Positions 11,533 to 23,749 of a stretch of 64,000 bases of DNA are shown in pieces. The translations under genes were made by a program, and so were the position numbers. This stretch comes from Malaya genurostris. Lineage: Eukaryota; Arthropoda; Insecta; Diptera; Culicidae. The notes below the pieces were generated by a model. That model did no database searches. It was not told the origin of the DNA and saw only the letters and a program-made list of their open reading frames with translations. The first letter of the stretch is position 1. Each line of letters opens with the position of its first letter. Location of the stretch: positions 113,205,067 through 113,269,066 of the forward strand of contig NC_080571.1 in NCBI RefSeq assembly GCF_030247185.1, in the 5' to 3' direction.

Positions 11533-11650
11533 CCCTTATTAATCCACCTAGTGGTGTAATGATGTTTTTTCATATCAGTCATATTCTCATATATAATGAT
11601 TCTTTTCGATTCCTGAAAGAAATCTAGGGATTGTTTGTGCATTAACTAGT
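11533..11650 (-). repeat. Dispersed 'CACCACTAGGTGG' repeat, copy 1
   Basis: The reverse complement reads ACTAGTTAATGCACAAACAAT, then TATATGAGAATATGA, then ATCATTACACCACTAGGTGG. The same order of motifs is found at 34445-34615. Related ends are seen at 39225-39315 and 47395-47445. No coding capacity; superfamily unknown. Confidence 0.65.
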
Positions 11651-11652
11651 AA

Positions 11653-11832
11653 GGTAACAGAGGTATTTTGGCTCACCTAACCAGCTTTATGGATTTAATC
11701 GATGTTAAGTAACCCATGTTGCATCAATTGTAAGCTAATCACATTAAATTACCTATTGCGGAAGGGTTTGTTAAAGATATTACAACATTTGGTGGATACT
11801 TTTAAAAAGTGGGCCAAAATACCTCTGCTACC
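11653..11832. mobile_element. MITE with 24-bp TIRs
   Basis: The left end GGTAACAGAGGTATTTTGGC is matched, with few differences, by the reverse complement of the right end GGTAGCAGAGGTATTTTGGC. The element is 180 bp and non-coding. I see no clear target-site duplication. Confidence 0.8.
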
Positions 11833-13794
11833 CTGAAGTGACTTCCACTACCATACTACCGTAGTACCGAACTACCGGCAAGAGCAGGTATACTCGATTT
11901 CGGTTCTTACGGCCATCAACTAACATGACGTACAAACCCTATTAGTTTTTAATCAAATTTTGAAGATTTTGTACGCTTTGACATCATATTCTAAACGAAG
12001 GAGTAAATTTTTTATTGTTTCCGAAAATATGCAGTAATTTTTGGTAGGACCATAAAACTTTTCATTTGACCCCAAAATTGGGAATATCGGTGCTGCAATC
12101 TCTAAAAAAAGTGAGTAAGATCAGTTTTGACCATATGACTATTTTCTCCCGTCGTTAACCGAACACTGGGGACCAGGATAGCCGGAATCGGTTTGTTTAG
12201 TTGCCTACTGATAATGGCTATCGATTTGTGTAATTTTGAGTCCAGCTTAGACAACTTTTAACGGTTTTTGTTTCGTCGCTTTAAGTGACGGTGTACAATA
12301 TTTAACACACTATATCCTATAACTCCAGAACCGGAAGTCGGATCCGAATGAAATTCAGAACTTTCGTATGGGACCACAAGACCTTTCGTTTGAATCCGGC
12401 ATTGTCGTATTCGGTTCTACCATCTTCGAAATCCCCTAGTAAGATTATTCGACACACACACACGTGTATACACACACAAAGATATTGCTTAACTTGACGT
12501 TAGTTAGTTTTTAATTAATCAAATTAAACAGGCAATGATAGATGAATCAGGGTAACGATGAATAAAAAGTAAAACGAGAAATAAAATTAAACGCAGATGT
12601 CGATAGAAAAAATTAATTCACCTTCTCGAAATCACATGTCATCTTTGTCATATAGAATGCCAGAATGAATATTTCAAATCGATCGATTTCTGTATCCTAA
12701 AATAACATATATTCCAGCATATACATTCAATGGTTCAGATTGCTGCAGTTGTTGTTCGAAAAACAAGCCTCATTGCGTCGTCATTGTGGTGATCTTTCGC
12801 CCCTGAATAGATCAGCAGTTTATGTTTCCTGTTAGCCTTGATAATGAAAACTTTGTTGCGGAATTCATAACAGAAGTCAAGGTCAAAGCTAACTTTTTTA
12901 CAATGACAACCTTATCAATTTGGCTACGACATGAACATCCACTCATCGGAACAAAGTTAATTTGACGAAATCGTTGCCGTGCGTGATTTTCCACCCGTAT
13001 GTGTAAGGTAATACTTTCCTGTCAGTGTCACGAGGCACCTAAATGTAATCTAAAACGATGTCCGCAGACTTGCCGTGTTTTTTTTATTAGTTCTTTTAAC
13101 TGGTGCTGTGAAATTTGATCGATCGTTTATGAACCTTTGACCGCCAATTTTATTGGATTCTCCAGACAAGCGAAGTCGATGATCGAGTGTGGACTAGACA
13201 CGTCGGACGCAAGGGGAACTGTGTCTCAGTGGCCGTTCCGTTTTGTTGCCTTGATCGAAAATACCAATTCAAGCAATTGAAAAGTTACGATACACTCCTT
13301 GAAACTCGATTGGGGTGCTGAAAATTTTATATGCGCCGAACATAGTTCGTATCCCCAGTAGGGATAAAAATCGAATATGAAAAACTTTACTATGTCGGTG
13401 AGCCTTCAACATATCAATACTGGAAATGTCTCCTCCTGGTCTAGCATCAACGATGACCGGCAGACAGCAAATAAGTCATTTCAATTTACACAATACCGAT
13501 TGTTGTCATACCGTCAACAAAGCGACGTGACAACTGTCTCGGCAAACCAAGCAATTTGATTCATTAGCGCTAGTTAGTTAGTCTGAAATTCAAGCCTGAT
13601 ACAAATTAAGCATGAGAACTAAGCCCAGAGGACCATTTGAGTCTGGTCGGATAAAAAAAAATCAGAAAACGTAAAAAATGTGGATGCATGATGAATAATC
13701 TCAGTTGTTTCTCTGGTAAGTACCTTCACAAACTAAGAATCTGCTAAGCTATTTCTTCTATATTTTTGGTTCTAAACGATATTGAATTAACCAG

Positions 13795-13795
<1 letters not shown>
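11833..13795. other. Stretch without a recognised gene
   Basis: It contains one copy (about 12140-12510) of a dispersed repeat defined by CCGGAAGTCGGATCC, GTATGGGACCACAAGA and AGATTATTCGACACACACA; the next copy is at 13795-14382. The remainder, 12510-13795, has short overlapping frames only and no similarity I recognise. Confidence 0.5.
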
Positions 13796-14382
<587 letters not shown>

Positions 14383-14799
14383 CGATCACCGAAGAATTTA
14401 AAACCATATCTTTTCAATGGGAAAGTGTGACAATAGTATTTATAATCATTTTAAAACATTTCACAGATTGGTTCAGGTTGGTTGTAAAATATTATTCATG
14501 TTCAAAGTAATGAGGTGAAAGAAAGAGATGGAAATAGGAGCTCAGATGAAATAGGGAGCCGATTCCAGAATTTAATTTTTATTTGCTCTTTCTGATGTGC
14601 TACAGACGTAGCAAAAAATATGGATATGGTCTAATGGTTTGTAACTTTTAGGTCGTGCATAATGCTCGCCTCATGGTTTTCCAATTTCAAGTTTGGTTGA
14701 TATTAAAAAGCTTAAGAGTTCTCTTACGGCATATCTTCTAGAATTGTACCAGCTGTTAAAAATTATCGGTTAAAGGAACGATCTGCAACAACCTTTATT

Positions 14800-14975
14800 G
14801 TTTCCGATTCAAAGTGTAGGTCTTACAAGCCAATTTTCATATGTTCGAGCTGGAAGGATTCCTAGTGTCAACAGGATCATAGCGTAGTTCTGTACGCTAA
14901 GAATCAGTTTCGAGCTCCGTTGAAACAGAAGGTTAAATTGCACATCAGGAATGTAACACCAAGACTTTGATAGTA
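14800..14975 (+). repeat. tRNA-derived SINE, diverged copy
   Basis: It shares GGTCTTACAAGCCAAT, TATGTTCGAGCTGGAAGGAT, GTTGAAACAGAAGGT and ATGTAACACCAAG with the complete SINE at 19495-19696. The A-box end is damaged. It lies in the first copy of the 885-bp duplication. Confidence 0.75.
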
Positions 14976-16124
14976 CTTATTTTTAGGAAATTTAAAAGGG
15001 AATGTAGGCTTTAGTGTTGTTTCCGAATTATAAATTATTGTTGTGCACCATACTTGAGCGATTCTAACGAATTCTCAGCTCTTCTTATTCTGAATTATTT
15101 CACAGAAATCCGATGAATCAGATTTTCGTGAAAGTAAAAAAAAACTGTTGGATTCATCAAATCTTGACCTAGCAATTCGTATGATTATAACATACGAACA
15201 GGAAATTTCATAAAAGGAACTACAGAACTCATTGTATCAAATATCTTTATCAGACGAACGATAGAAACATACACACTTCACAGCGTTATGTTGACGTAAA
15301 GCGGAATAAAACCAGTGCCACTAGATTTGCCACAATGGTTATTTCATTAGCATTTAACACGCTCTTTCTGGTAATATTCGAAGCCGACTTGGCAACTTTG
15401 CGAAACCAAATGAGATGAAAACAAAGCACAATCAAGTGAACTAAGTGAAAAACTTTCATCTCACAGTTTTGAAGACTTTTATTGCTTGTCGGGTATTTTT
15501 TGAAGTTTTTAATCGTTAATTAAGCAAGTGGCAAGTGAACATTACAATTTATGAAGTCATCCAGCATTCAATAGTAGTGTAATTGTGCGAAATAGTGATC
15601 ATGTTTTGAGACGAATCGATTAGTAGGTACTCAGAAACATGACGAACTGGAAATCTTGAGACGAAAATGTGTCCTAAATTGAGAAGTGAGTTTATTTTAA
15701 ATGAAAAACCGATCACCGAAGAATTTAAAACCATTTCTTTCAATGGGAAAGTGTGACAATAGTATTTATAATCATTTTAAAACATTTCACAGTTCGGTTT
15801 AGGTAGGTTGTAAAATATTATTCATATTCAAAGTAATGAGGTGAAGGGGTTAGATGGAAATAGGAGCTCAGATGAAATAAGGAGCCGTTACCCTATAACG
15901 ATTCCAGAATTTAATTTTTTTTCGCTCTTTCTGATGTGCTACAGACGTAGCAAAAAATATGGATATGGTCTAATGGTCTGTAACTTTTAGGTCGTGCATA
16001 AGGCTCGCCTCATGCGGTTTTCCAATTTGAAGTTTGGTTGATATTAAAAAGCTTAAGAGTTCTAGAATTGTACCATCTGCAACAACCTTTATTGAAAGCC
16101 AAATCCATTACCTACTTGCAACAC

Positions 16125-16310
16125 ATTCTAGGTTTCCGATTCAAAGTGTAGGTCTTACAAGCCAATTGTCATATGTTCGAGCTGGAAGGATTCCTAGTGT
16201 CAACAGGATCATAGCGTAGTTCTGTACGCTAAGAATCGGTTTCGAGCTCCGTTGAAACAGAAGGTTAAATTCCACATCATGAATGTAACACCAAGACTTT
16301 GATAGTACTT
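16125..16310 (+). repeat. tRNA-derived SINE, duplicated copy
   Basis: Same SINE piece as at 14800-14975, copied with the 885-bp duplication and slightly diverged. It ends in ATGTAACACCAAGACTTTG. Confidence 0.75.
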
Positions 16311-16598
16311 ATTTTTTAGGAAATTTAAAAGGGAATGTAGGCTTTAGTGTTGTTTCCGAATTATAAATTATTGTTGTGCACCATACTTGAGCGATTCTAA
16401 CGAATTCTCAGCTCTTCTTATACTGAATTATTTCACAGAAATCCGATGAATCAGATTTTCGTGAAAGTAAAAAAAAATCTGTTGGATTCATCAAATCTTG
16501 ACCTAGCAATTCGTATGATTATGACATACGAACAGGAAATTTCATAAAAGGAACTACAGAACTCATTGTATCAAATATCTTTATCAGACAAACGATAG

Positions 16599-19482
16599 GA
16601 AAGAAAATATATCAAATATTGTGTGTAGCTTATTGGCGATTAAAGAATATATGGGGAAAATTGAAAATGTGTCTTCATCAACCTTAAGAAATGTAAACGT
16701 TTTGTGGATTTGAATTGTCGTCTTGAATGTGTTAAATCGCATACCAGGTTATTTAAAATGGTAGAATAGTTCCAATGGTTGGAATAGATTTTGAAAATTT
16801 TCCTTTTTCGTGAACTAATTTTATTATTTTGCGACTATCGATCTCTCTTTTTTCTTTTTTTATTAAAAGTTACTTTAAGTCATAACGAATTAAATCGTAT
16901 TAATCTATAGGAATGGTCGATCGTATTTCGGCCTGGCAGAATTTTCGTAAGCCTGACAGTTTCCCCAAGACTCCACACTACCGGGCGCGGCGGTAATTCG
17001 GAATTTAGATATATGATATCTTCTGGCCCTTTTGAAAAGTAAAATCATAAAAGTTTAATTTTTTTTACAAAAACCTAACAACTGACTTCTGCACAACATT
17101 TTGTTCCATTCAAAAATGGATCGAAAATCGAGTTCAACGGATAGTGAGTTGGCCCGGAAATTTCAGTGCTTCAGTGTGCTGCCAAAGTTTCATTTTCATT
17201 ACGAAAAACGGCCCCATGTGAAAGGGAAAACTACTGGATGCGGTCTTCGTCGCTGATGTGATGTATGCTGCAGTTACAAGAAATGAAAACGAAATCAGGT
17301 TTTCTATCGGACCCCGTCAGCCTCCAATCGTTGACCAAAACCGGAATGAATGAATGGATATAACCGAAGGCTCATTTCGCTCTTTTCCCCCCTCGGTCAG
17401 TCGAATAGTGGTGCAGCTGATTGTAGTCGATCCATCCATCCTCATGATCATGTTTCTCGCATTAGACACCACCATTCGATCCCCACAACTCCCCTACCGA
17501 CGCGAGATTATCCACGAGTCAGTCCGAACCGCCGCAACAAGCCGCAGATTAACGGTTTAAAAAACTTAAAAAGTTGGAGGAAAGTTCGTCACTGCGAAAA
17601 AGGTAGACAACTCTCCAATCCAGCTGCGCAACGCGTGACACACATTTGCCCCATGAAGAGACGAAAAATCGGTCAAATTTATGCTCGCAATGGAAATCAC
17701 ATGGCCAACGCTGCGCCACCGCAGGTACCAACACCGAAAAAAAAACGAGGCAATCTCGCCATGCTTGGCTTCGAACGGCGCAGACAGCCGAGTAACTTGA
17801 AATGAAAGCGAGAGGGAAACTGTCTAATGAGACCTGCATGGCAGAGCACGGCAAAGGTGAATGAGAAGGTGGCCCATCCTTCCTTTTCCTTTCCCCAGCT
17901 ACCTTACTAGCGGGGAACAACCAACAACTTAGAGAAGGAAGTGATAATGTTTAAAGTTTATCCCGGGGACGAGCCCTCCGGTAGCATCGTTTACGCTATC
18001 ACATCAATTATTCCAGTAAACTGAGTCGATTTAGTTAGTGTCTTCCTGTTCGTAAGTACATACCCCCTTTCAAAAATATATTGATGTTGGCAGCGATTAT
18101 AAGGAAGATTTAAGATTAATTATACATCCTGAGGATTGGGATAATTCGGTACTAAGATGTGAATAGGGCATAAAGTGCGATAAACGCTCTTCACTTGATA
18201 CAACATTAATGTTCATTACTCGGCCCTATATCGTTTTGTAAATGGTAATCCAATCGACGAAATAACAGAAAATAATATAGGTTGTCTCAGAAAGTCGTAA
18301 TTTTGATGCGCCTTCGTTGTTTTCAGATGACGTTTCAACAGCTGTTGATTAATGTGGATTTTTTTTATTCAACAACTAGCTGAATTACCCGGCGTTGTTC
18401 GGAAATGTTTCGTGAAGGCAAGGCCGCAAAATAAAATTCTAGGAATTCTCCTGCACATTAAAATACTTAGATCGTAGTGAAATACAACTTTGAACTGGGA
18501 TGAACAATGCTCCTCAATGTTCAGATTGCACACGGACAATGTTCCATCTCAGATCTCACATTAATCATAATTTTCGCAGTATTCTCGTTATGTTATGTTT
18601 GATTTGTTTTGCTGTGAATATTTAAAACACCTTTGTCTCTATAGATACCTTCGTAGTAACATCTGAGTTCCAAAAGCTCATGTGCTCGTAGCGTACTTGG
18701 ATTAACGTTCCTCGTCACATCCGATCTACAATACCTTAGGCTTCCATGGTTATAAACACTGCGTTATAAAAATTCTTATGACATCACTATTTCCACGTTA
18801 TCGATCAAGATTGTGATAATGATTACTTTATAACGAAAGGCTGTTTATCATCATAATTACATTCGTACTATAGAATAACGATTCAGTTAATACAAATGTT
18901 GTCGTAAACATATTTCCATCACCTTGGTGTAGTACCCAATAGAAATTATCAATGAACACTCTAATTACTATAATTATTCGTGTTTTCGTTTAGTGTGTAC
19001 TCCGTCCCTGACGGATGGATGCTTTGATGTACATGAGAAAGTTAGCACATTTACTCGTGTAAGCTTGGACGATACAGTCGTACATACGCGATCCCAATGA
19101 TCACGACTCTTGGGTCAACAGTTTGCTCAATTTACATAAAAATATGCACATTGATTGTATGATTTCTTCATCAATTCAGATCAATGTTACCTCCTTTTGC
19201 TAAGTATACTTATTCCCCCTCTCTCTTGTGAATATTTTTGTGACCCTCACTTAGTAGCTAGAAATATGCAGTACTGGTCAAAAATTAAATAAAGCTAAAG
19301 ATCCCATAATTTTGAAAAATTTCTATTTAAGGAATATGATGATTTCAAAGTAACTCAAAAGATCAATTTTGAATACGAAACAACCTCAAGATATAAACGA
19401 GAACAAATGAAACGATTCCTTATCATAATGATAATATAGAAGAAAGAGAACGATCAGACTGATTAGTTTTATAAACAGCGAT
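16599..19482. other. Stretch without a recognised gene
   Basis: Segment 17340-17930 has a more even base composition than its surroundings and holds overlapping frames of up to 151 codons on the plus strand and 123 on the minus. None resembles a known family. It could be host regulatory or untranslated sequence. The rest is AT-rich and repeat-like without a clear element boundary. Confidence 0.4.
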
Positions 19483-19494
19483 TCAAGAGAAGAT

Positions 19495-19696
19495 CCCGGG
19501 TTGGCGGTTCAATGCGTAGGGCACTGGTCTTACAAACCGGTTGTCGTATGTTCGAGCCCCGACCTGGAAGGATTCGTAGTGTCAGTAGAATCGTAGCACC
19601 AGCCATGCAATGTTTCTGTACACTCTGAATTGGCTGCGAAGTCTGTTGAAACAGAAGGTCAAATTTCACTACAGGAATGTAATACCAAGGCTTTGC
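19495..19696 (+). mobile_element. Complete tRNA-derived SINE with 12-bp TSD
   Basis: A 202-bp element begins CCGGGTTGGCGG (A-box region) and has a B box in GTATGTTCGAGCCCCGACC. It ends GGAATGTAATACCAAGGC plus a short tail. It is flanked by perfect 12-bp duplications TCAAGAGAAGAT at 19483-19494 and 19697-19708. The body and end resemble the Feilai-type SINEs of Aedes, an assignment made from memory. Other pieces are at 14800-14975, 16125-16310 and 36417-36510. Confidence 0.93.
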
Positions 19697-19708
19697 TCAA
19701 GAGAAGAT

Positions 19709-21030
19709 TTTATATATTTTAATCGAAAAATGTAAAAATCAGCAACCGTGAAACAATAAACTCAATAATAGTGTAATTTATTTTATTTCTCGTTGAAAAG
19801 CATCGATAATCTTCGGAAAGTGTCCGAATCTGCTATGGCAGCAATGAACAAAAAAACTTATGACACAGTCCGCACAACATATTTTGTTACTTTCATTGAT
19901 TTTTACTTTTGCATAATAGGAACCAATGCTTACGAAACCAAATTCCTTAGTTTTGTTCTAATTGTAACTTGGTTTTATTAATACATGAACGAACATTGTC
20001 ATATTTACAACGTATATAGTGATAAAACGCTTCTTGTTTTTAAGTAAATGCTATTTTAACTGAAACTGGCGGTGACCTAAGTTTAGTCAGGGGTCCTAAT
20101 GTAATGTATTGTTTTGGAAGAACCGGTAAAGTTTCTGTCTGGTTTTTGCATTCAAAGTTATTTTGTCGGCTTCTTGCAGAAAAGATGTTTTTAAACGATT
20201 CTTGCATTGCAAAATCCATGTCCGGTTTTTGCTCTCAATGGTTTTATCCGATTTTTGCATTCAAAAATACTTACACGGGTTTTTCAAACTAAGTTGCACT
20301 TATCCGATTTTTGCTTTCAGTCGTTCAATATGTGAGTCTATGCAACACATTTATACTATGTTCTGAGTCTTTTGAAGCCTTTTATTCCTGATGGGATACC
20401 AAAATAAAGTGTTCAAATTCATACTGCATAACCCCATGTTAATGCAATATTTGCATCAAATGAACCCAAACATTTCAAAGATCTTATCAATAATACAGAT
20501 TACAAACAATCGTATCCAAACCATCAGTCCTCAAAATCATCCAATTATAACCTTTAAATATATCACACTACGGAATATAACATTTAGTATCGTCTACATA
20601 TTTTAAGAAATAATAATATGAATAATGCCTTTTCAACTAAACATCAAACCATTGAAATTCCTTCATTCTTTTTGCACATTATCGTAAAGTGGCTATGATT
20701 TTGTTCAACCGCAGCACCGATGACGCAGAACCGTCAACCAACCAAACCAAACACCGGTAACAGACATTAAATTTTGGCGTTCTAGTTTCTTCAACACGAT
20801 TGGAAACACGTACTTATGTGTGCTTCGTACCGATGAATTCGACGGTGAAAAACGCTGTAAGTTTTCGTTCTCTGTTCGTTCGCAAAGGCGGTGGTGCTTT
20901 CTTATTCCTTACCAGCGCGAACCGGTTTGAAAGTTTTGACACTAATCGCCCTATAATTTCGGAACCGGAGAGCTTTAATCTGAATCAAGATTTGTGAAAA
21001 TCGATTCAACAGTTGCTAAGAAATCGAGAA
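19709..21030. other. Stretch without a recognised gene
   Basis: It holds the diverged 27-bp tandem array at 20138-20322. Otherwise it is AT-rich with short frames only. No element ends were identified. Confidence 0.5.
20138..20322 (+). repeat. Diverged 27-bp tandem array
   Basis: Seven units of the type CCGGTTTTTGCATTCAA start near 20140, 20166, 20195, 20222, 20248, 20276 and 20303, so the spacing is 26-29 bp. The units have diverged but keep the TTTTTGC or TTCTTGC core in six of seven. It is non-coding as far as I can see. Confidence 0.7.
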
Positions 21031-21449
21031 GAGTTCCGTTTTAGGAGGTTTTTTTCTTTATTATCAGTGCTTTCGGAACCGGAAGCCGGAAACTAGTAGT
21101 TCCAAAGTAGGTTTATATATCCACAACTGACAAGATCTGCCAGCTAGATGAATTTATAAGTAAGTTTAATGAAATTTGCTCCTCGTTTCGCCATCACTTG
21201 TGAAAAAATATTCATGAAAATGAAAATTTTTCACTTATCGCGCTGTAAAACCGAAAACGGACATTAGTTTGGGAAAATCGGTTAAGGAATTTTCGAGAAA
21301 ATTGAGTCATTTTCTCATAAAATTGCACAATTTACCTTGTAATTCCGGAACTGGAAATCGGTCAAAGATGAAACCATAAGCCATAGCACAATAAGACCTT
21401 TCATTTGAATCTGAGTTGATGAAAATCGTTTCAGCCATGTTTGAACATG

Positions 21450-22700
21450 CACACAGATGTTTTGTGATCTCTGGCGCGGTTTAGTGGCCCAGCGACGACA
21501 GCGCACGAGGCGGCGAGTGAAAAAAATAATGCTACCATAACAAAACTTGTAAACTGGGTTTGAAAATACTTTCTAGCGTATTTTCTTCGCGGATTTTTTT
21601 CCGAACCCTATGGAACTATTCGCGTGTGGTGCGAACGATTGTTCAACATCGACTGAGTATTAAATTTTGAATCGAATTATTCATTTTGTATCTAGATACG
21701 GCCACGTCATTTTCTGTCATTGCAGTTGGATTTGTGTATAATATATGTCATATTCACTCAAACTCAAACACTCAAACGATATTCTCAGCACATTAAATGA
21801 TTTTTTAATTGACTTGACCGGAAAAATATCTTGCTAAAACATTCTAATTTCAGACCTTTAAAAAAATAGCTTCTGTGTAATTTCTTTTTATACTTTCACT
21901 TAAAGAAAATACCCCAATAAAATATTTTAAAATTTTTTTAAATGAAGTAAGTTTATCTCGAAGTTATTCTTACTTTCGATGAATTGATATTATTACACCA
22001 CTTGCTATTACTTTATTTTCAGAGCAAAATAGACCCAAATAAGTTTCCTAATATAGGAAGGTTATACAATCACTTGAAAATCGACTAGTAAAAATTGGCC
22101 AAGTAAAAATTGGCCATTCCACTCAGTTCGTCGAGCTGAGCAATCTATCTGTGTGTGTGTTTCTCGAAAATGACTCTTACTTACTTCTACACATGGTCCG
22201 GTATTCCTAATCTTATGCTCCTACTCGAGTTGGCAACTCTGTGCTATGGTTTGCTCATACTGACTTCTGTTCGGTGCTAGTTTTTTTTATTTTAAACCGT
22301 TATTGTCACCATCGTGAACCGTTGGAGTGCATATTGTCAGTCTGTGCAGCCGCATCTCTCCTGTACCATTGCCGTCCAGCCTCTGAAATAGTGGACCGTC
22401 TACATAGAACGCTCCGAAAGTCCGATTGGGCTTCAGTCCGAAACCATAAACCACCATCGTAGCTACCCGCCGCCGCCACCACCTCCGCTTACCGTTCGCA
22501 CAACCATGCACTCTGCTCAATCATTCTCGTTCGCACATCACCATTCAAACTACGATCATAAACAAGCACTGCTGTAACACCGATTTTCGTCAGTAAAGAC
22601 ATCTTCCGTTCCTGTTTTGTCACTGAAGCCGAGGGTGAACGCAGTAATCGAAACTGAGGACTTTCCCGAATAACTCGTCGCATCCACGTCCACTTCTGTG
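21450..22700. other. Stretch without a recognised gene
   Basis: It contains an end of the dispersed repeat family near 22060-22150. Segment 22180-22690 has a higher GC content with short frames on both strands, none of which resembles a known protein. The 5' leader of the CR1-group element probably begins around 22700. Confidence 0.4.
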
Positions 22701-22873
22701 AAATAGAGTAAGATAGCGAAAGGTTAGTGACAAGTATATTGTTCCTCTGCTTTTTGTTGTCATCAAACTACGTGATCGTCACGTCACTCCATATAGCTCG
22801 ATAAGAGGACAAGTGGCGCCATCTACTATCCAGTAGCATCGTTAAAATAATCATTTGTACATCCTCACAAATC

Positions 22874-23680
22874 ATGCGTGGATTTTGCGAAAGCTGCGCC
22901 AATACTGTTCCCGACGGTAGCACGGCACTAAAATGTGGAGGTTTTTGTTCTGCCTTCTTTTGTGCAAAATGTTGCGGTTTAAATGATGAACTTTTTGCGG
23001 CTGTCGTGAATAAATCGAATGTTTTTTGGATGTGCAATACGTGCAAAAATATTATGGAAAAGGCGCGTTTTCGCAATTCGTTGATATCGGTAGAAACAGC
23101 AAACCAACAAATTATTGACGATCTTAAAGATTCTATTCGCAAGGACATCTTAGAAGATCTAAAAATGAAGATTCGAACTAATTTTAAAACTCTAATTGAT
23201 TCTGTTCCAAAAACTCCACTTTCCGTACCAAAGAAATTTTCTTTCAACTCTGCCAAAAGGAAAAGAGACAGAGATGATGATAACAATAGACCGTCTAAAT
23301 TACTTCGCGGCACCGATGATTCTGCTTCTTCAGTTTCGCTAATCTCTGAGAATAAAGAGGAAAATAAATTCTGGCTGTATTTATCAGGAATCTCTCCGGA
23401 AGTCCCTGATAGTAGCGTGGCCATGCTTGCTTCTGAACGACTGGGAACGGCAGATATCACTACTGTCAAATTGGTACCACGCGGAAAAGATCCTAGTACG
23501 CTAAATTTTGTCTCATTTAAACTAGGCATGCCCATTGAATTTAAAGAGAAGGCAATGGCATCTTCGACATGGCCCGTTGGCATCGTTTTCCGTGAATTCG
23601 AAGACAAATCCAATACCAGGAAGGTTTTTTGGAAACCAGAGATGTCAGCTACCGCCGGTCCGCCGATAAACATCAGTTAG
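22874..23680 (+). CDS. CR1-group retrotransposon ORF1 (PHD-like zinc finger)
   Basis: A 268-codon intact frame. Residues 4-60 form a cysteine-rich finger (CESC, then CGGFCSAFFCAKCCG, then CNTC), like the PHD-type fingers of CR1-clade ORF1 proteins. A basic segment follows near residue 125 (KRKRDRDDD). A C-terminal domain with WLYLSGISPEVPDSSV resembles the RNA-binding region of such proteins. In this family ORF1 binds the element RNA. ORF2 starts 69 bp downstream. The finger and position support the call; the exact clade was not tested. Confidence 0.8.
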   Translation: MRGFCESCANTVPDGSTALKCGGFCSAFFCAKCCGLNDELFAAVVNKSNVFWMCNTCKNIMEKARFRNSLISVETANQQIIDDLKDSIRKDILEDLKMKIRTNFKTLIDSVPKTPLSVPKKFSFNSAKRKRDRDDDNNRPSKLLRGTDDSASSVSLISENKEENKFWLYLSGISPEVPDSSVAMLASERLGTADITTVKLVPRGKDPSTLNFVSFKLGMPIEFKEKAMASSTWPVGIVFREFEDKSNTRKVFWKPEMSATAGPPINIS

Positions 23681-23749
23681 ACACTCAATCGCCCGGTACT
23701 TTTACGGCTCACGTTATCGCTCCTCAGTCATTAATCAATGTAAAGCATT

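Larger units (their letters stand above)
14383..16598 (+). repeat. ~885-bp direct duplication (14383-15264 and 15710-16598)
   Basis: Both copies begin CGATCACCGAAGAATTT and end with CAGAC-AACGATAG, are collinear, and are offset by about 1327 bp. Indels distinguish them, for example an extra 14 bp near 15893 and rearranged bases near 14720-14810 against 16060-16130. Each carries the 3' half of a SINE. The 445-bp spacer (15265-15709) is not repeated and has no recognised gene. The ends are not TG...CA, so these are not LTRs. Confidence 0.85.

Noticed and set aside
17350..17920. Overlapping frames of 151 (plus) and 123 codons (minus)
   Set aside because: No domain or codon-use sign of a gene. 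The higher GC content makes open frames more likely by chance; it may be untranslated host sequence.
22287..22683. Short frames of 64-77 codons in a GC-richer stretch
   Set aside because: They overlap on both strands and show no recognisable domain.
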